Below are positions 31,827 through 32,635 of a stretch of DNA of 32,635 nucleotides, one piece after another (within the stretch, counting starts at the first letter, position 1; every line of letters starts with the position of its first letter). The DNA comes from JAKPCT01 sp029553165 (GTDB lineage: Bacteria > Bacillota > UBA4882 > UBA8346). A program made the translations under genes and the position numbers. The stretch covers positions 1 to 32,635 of the forward strand of contig DAORZT010000030.1 in assembly GCA_035359995.1 (NCBI GenBank), given 5' to 3'. The notes under the pieces were generated by a model. It did not search any database. It was not told the DNA's origin and saw nothing but the letters and a program-made list of their open reading frames with translations.

Positions 31827-32635
31827 CCCTCTTGTTGAATATCTGCCGGAATTATTTTGTCTGGCTTAACAAAGATTAAAAACAGGATTGCGATGGTGAG
31901 ACAGATTCCGGCGGTGCTGTAAAAGATTGGAGGTTTCGATATCTTCTCGGCAAATCCGAATAAGGGCGGTCCAAATGCCACTCCAAAGAATCTCACCGTG
32001 CCATAAAGGCAGGTTATTATCCCCCGTTCGGTTTTTGGAGCGCAGGACGTAATTAGGGTATTCAGTGCAGGTAAGACTGCCCCGGTGCCTAATCCTAACA
32101 TACTGGCAGTTACCACCAGCCAGAAAATCTGTTTTAACGGACAGAATAAACCCAGGCCGGCACAGGCCAGGATCAGTCCGCCGACAGCAGCATATTTAAG
32201 AATTTTAGCCATCTGCTTTTGCATTACGGTTCCGAGGACGAAAGCAGTGATTGCCATTATTAAAACGGGAATGGCTAAAATCAGGCCACGGGGAAAGACA
32301 GCGATTTGAAACTGTTTTTCAAGAAGGTCAGAGAAGAAACTTAGCAGTCCAAAGAGCGCGAATAAAACAAAAAAACCACCTAAGAATGAGATCAGCAGGG
32401 CGAGCCCTTTTTCTTTAAAAATATTGCCTAAATTCTGCAGATATTGAGGGATTGGTTGGATATTTTCCTTGAGTTTTTGGGTATTCTCGTTAACCATCAT
32501 TAAGATTAAGAAAGCTATGGGGATTGCTAAAATTCCATATATAAAGAAAGGCATGTACCACCCGATCATTGCAATCGCTGCTCCGGCAAGCGGGCTGATG
32601 ACTTTACCTAAGCCATTTGAAGCTTCAAGATAGCC
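31823..32635 (-). CDS. MFS transporter, 5' end cut by window edge
   Basis: On the minus strand, the reading continues in frame to the window edge, so the first part of the protein is missing. About 270 residues are visible. They begin YLEASNGLGKVISPLAGA, the segment typical of the middle of MFS proteins, and contain about eight hydrophobic segments, including a central cytoplasmic loop with Lys/Gln (ENTQKLKENIQPIP) and CAPKTERGIITCLYGTVRFF, another MFS pattern. The end is FVKPDKIIPADIQQEG. The substrate is not evident. Many related proteins are called drug or sugar exporters. The stop overlaps the nitrilase stop on the other strand. Confidence 0.8.
   Translation of the reverse strand, partial: GYLEASNGLGKVISPLAGAAIAMIGWYMPFFIYGILAIPIAFLILMMVNENTQKLKENIQPIPQYLQNLGNIFKEKGLALLISFLGGFFVLFALFGLLSFFSDLLEKQFQIAVFPRGLILAIPVLIMAITAFVLGTVMQKQMAKILKYAAVGGLILACAGLGLFCPLKQIFWLVVTASMLGLGTGAVLPALNTLITSCAPKTERGIITCLYGTVRFFGVAFGPPLFGFAEKISKPPIFYSTAGICLTIAILFLIFVKPDKIIPADIQQEG

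Noticed and set aside
1..32635. CRISPR arrays, tRNA or rRNA genes, insertion sequences
   Set aside because: No spaced direct repeats, cloverleaf-like runs, rRNA-like segments or transposase-like proteins were seen.

Overview
This window comes from a motile, endospore-forming member of the Bacillota (Firmicutes). The evidence is a Gram-positive type fla/che operon (FliY instead of a simple FliN, CheC/CheD, a SigD-type sigma factor, a SwrB-like protein) followed by the sporulation genes spoIIGA, sigE, sigG and spoIIR. Base composition is AT-rich and genes are tightly packed, often with overlapping stop and start codons. The sequence alone does not fix genus or order; a clostridial-type lineage fits best.

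Layout. 1-221: the decayed end of a membrane-protein gene. 222-494: terminators and a SigD-like promoter. 495-9879: hook and motor genes fliK, flgD, a small flagellar operon gene, flgE, flbD/swrD, motA, motB, fliL, fliM, fliY, cheY. 9976-17979: the export gate and flagellar placement genes fliO, fliP, fliQ, fliR, flhB, flhA, flhF, flhG. 18096-21758: chemotaxis genes cheA, cheW, cheC, cheD. 21873-24931: sigD, a DUF342/FapA-type gene, a small unknown gene and a SwrB-like gene. 24944-26906: cell division genes ftsQ (divIB) and ftsZ. 27087-30517: spoIIGA, sigE, sigG, spoIIR. 30984-31826: an omega-amidase-like nitrilase. 31823-32635: a convergent MFS transporter cut by the window edge.

How the genes work together. 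FliK and FlgD build a FlgE hook of set length. FliOPQR/FlhAB form the type III export gate. MotAB drive a switch made of FliM/FliY that reads CheY-P. CheA/CheW make CheY-P, and FliY and CheC remove it; CheD is the CheC partner. FlhF/FlhG set position and number. SigD would transcribe late flagellar genes. FtsQ and FtsZ act in septation. SpoIIR, SpoIIGA and pro-SigE form the forespore-to-mother-cell signalling chain that activates SigE, with SigG acting later in the forespore.

Most of the window is a recognisable flagellar/chemotaxis locus, and I found no clearly new system. The points most worth a second look are the sigG-spoIIR pairing behind a SigF/SigG-like promoter, ftsQ-ftsZ without ftsA plus a very short FtsZ linker, a possible translational switch in the flgE leader, the operon starting at fliK, missing cheB/cheR, and SigD-like promoters before fliK and flhA.
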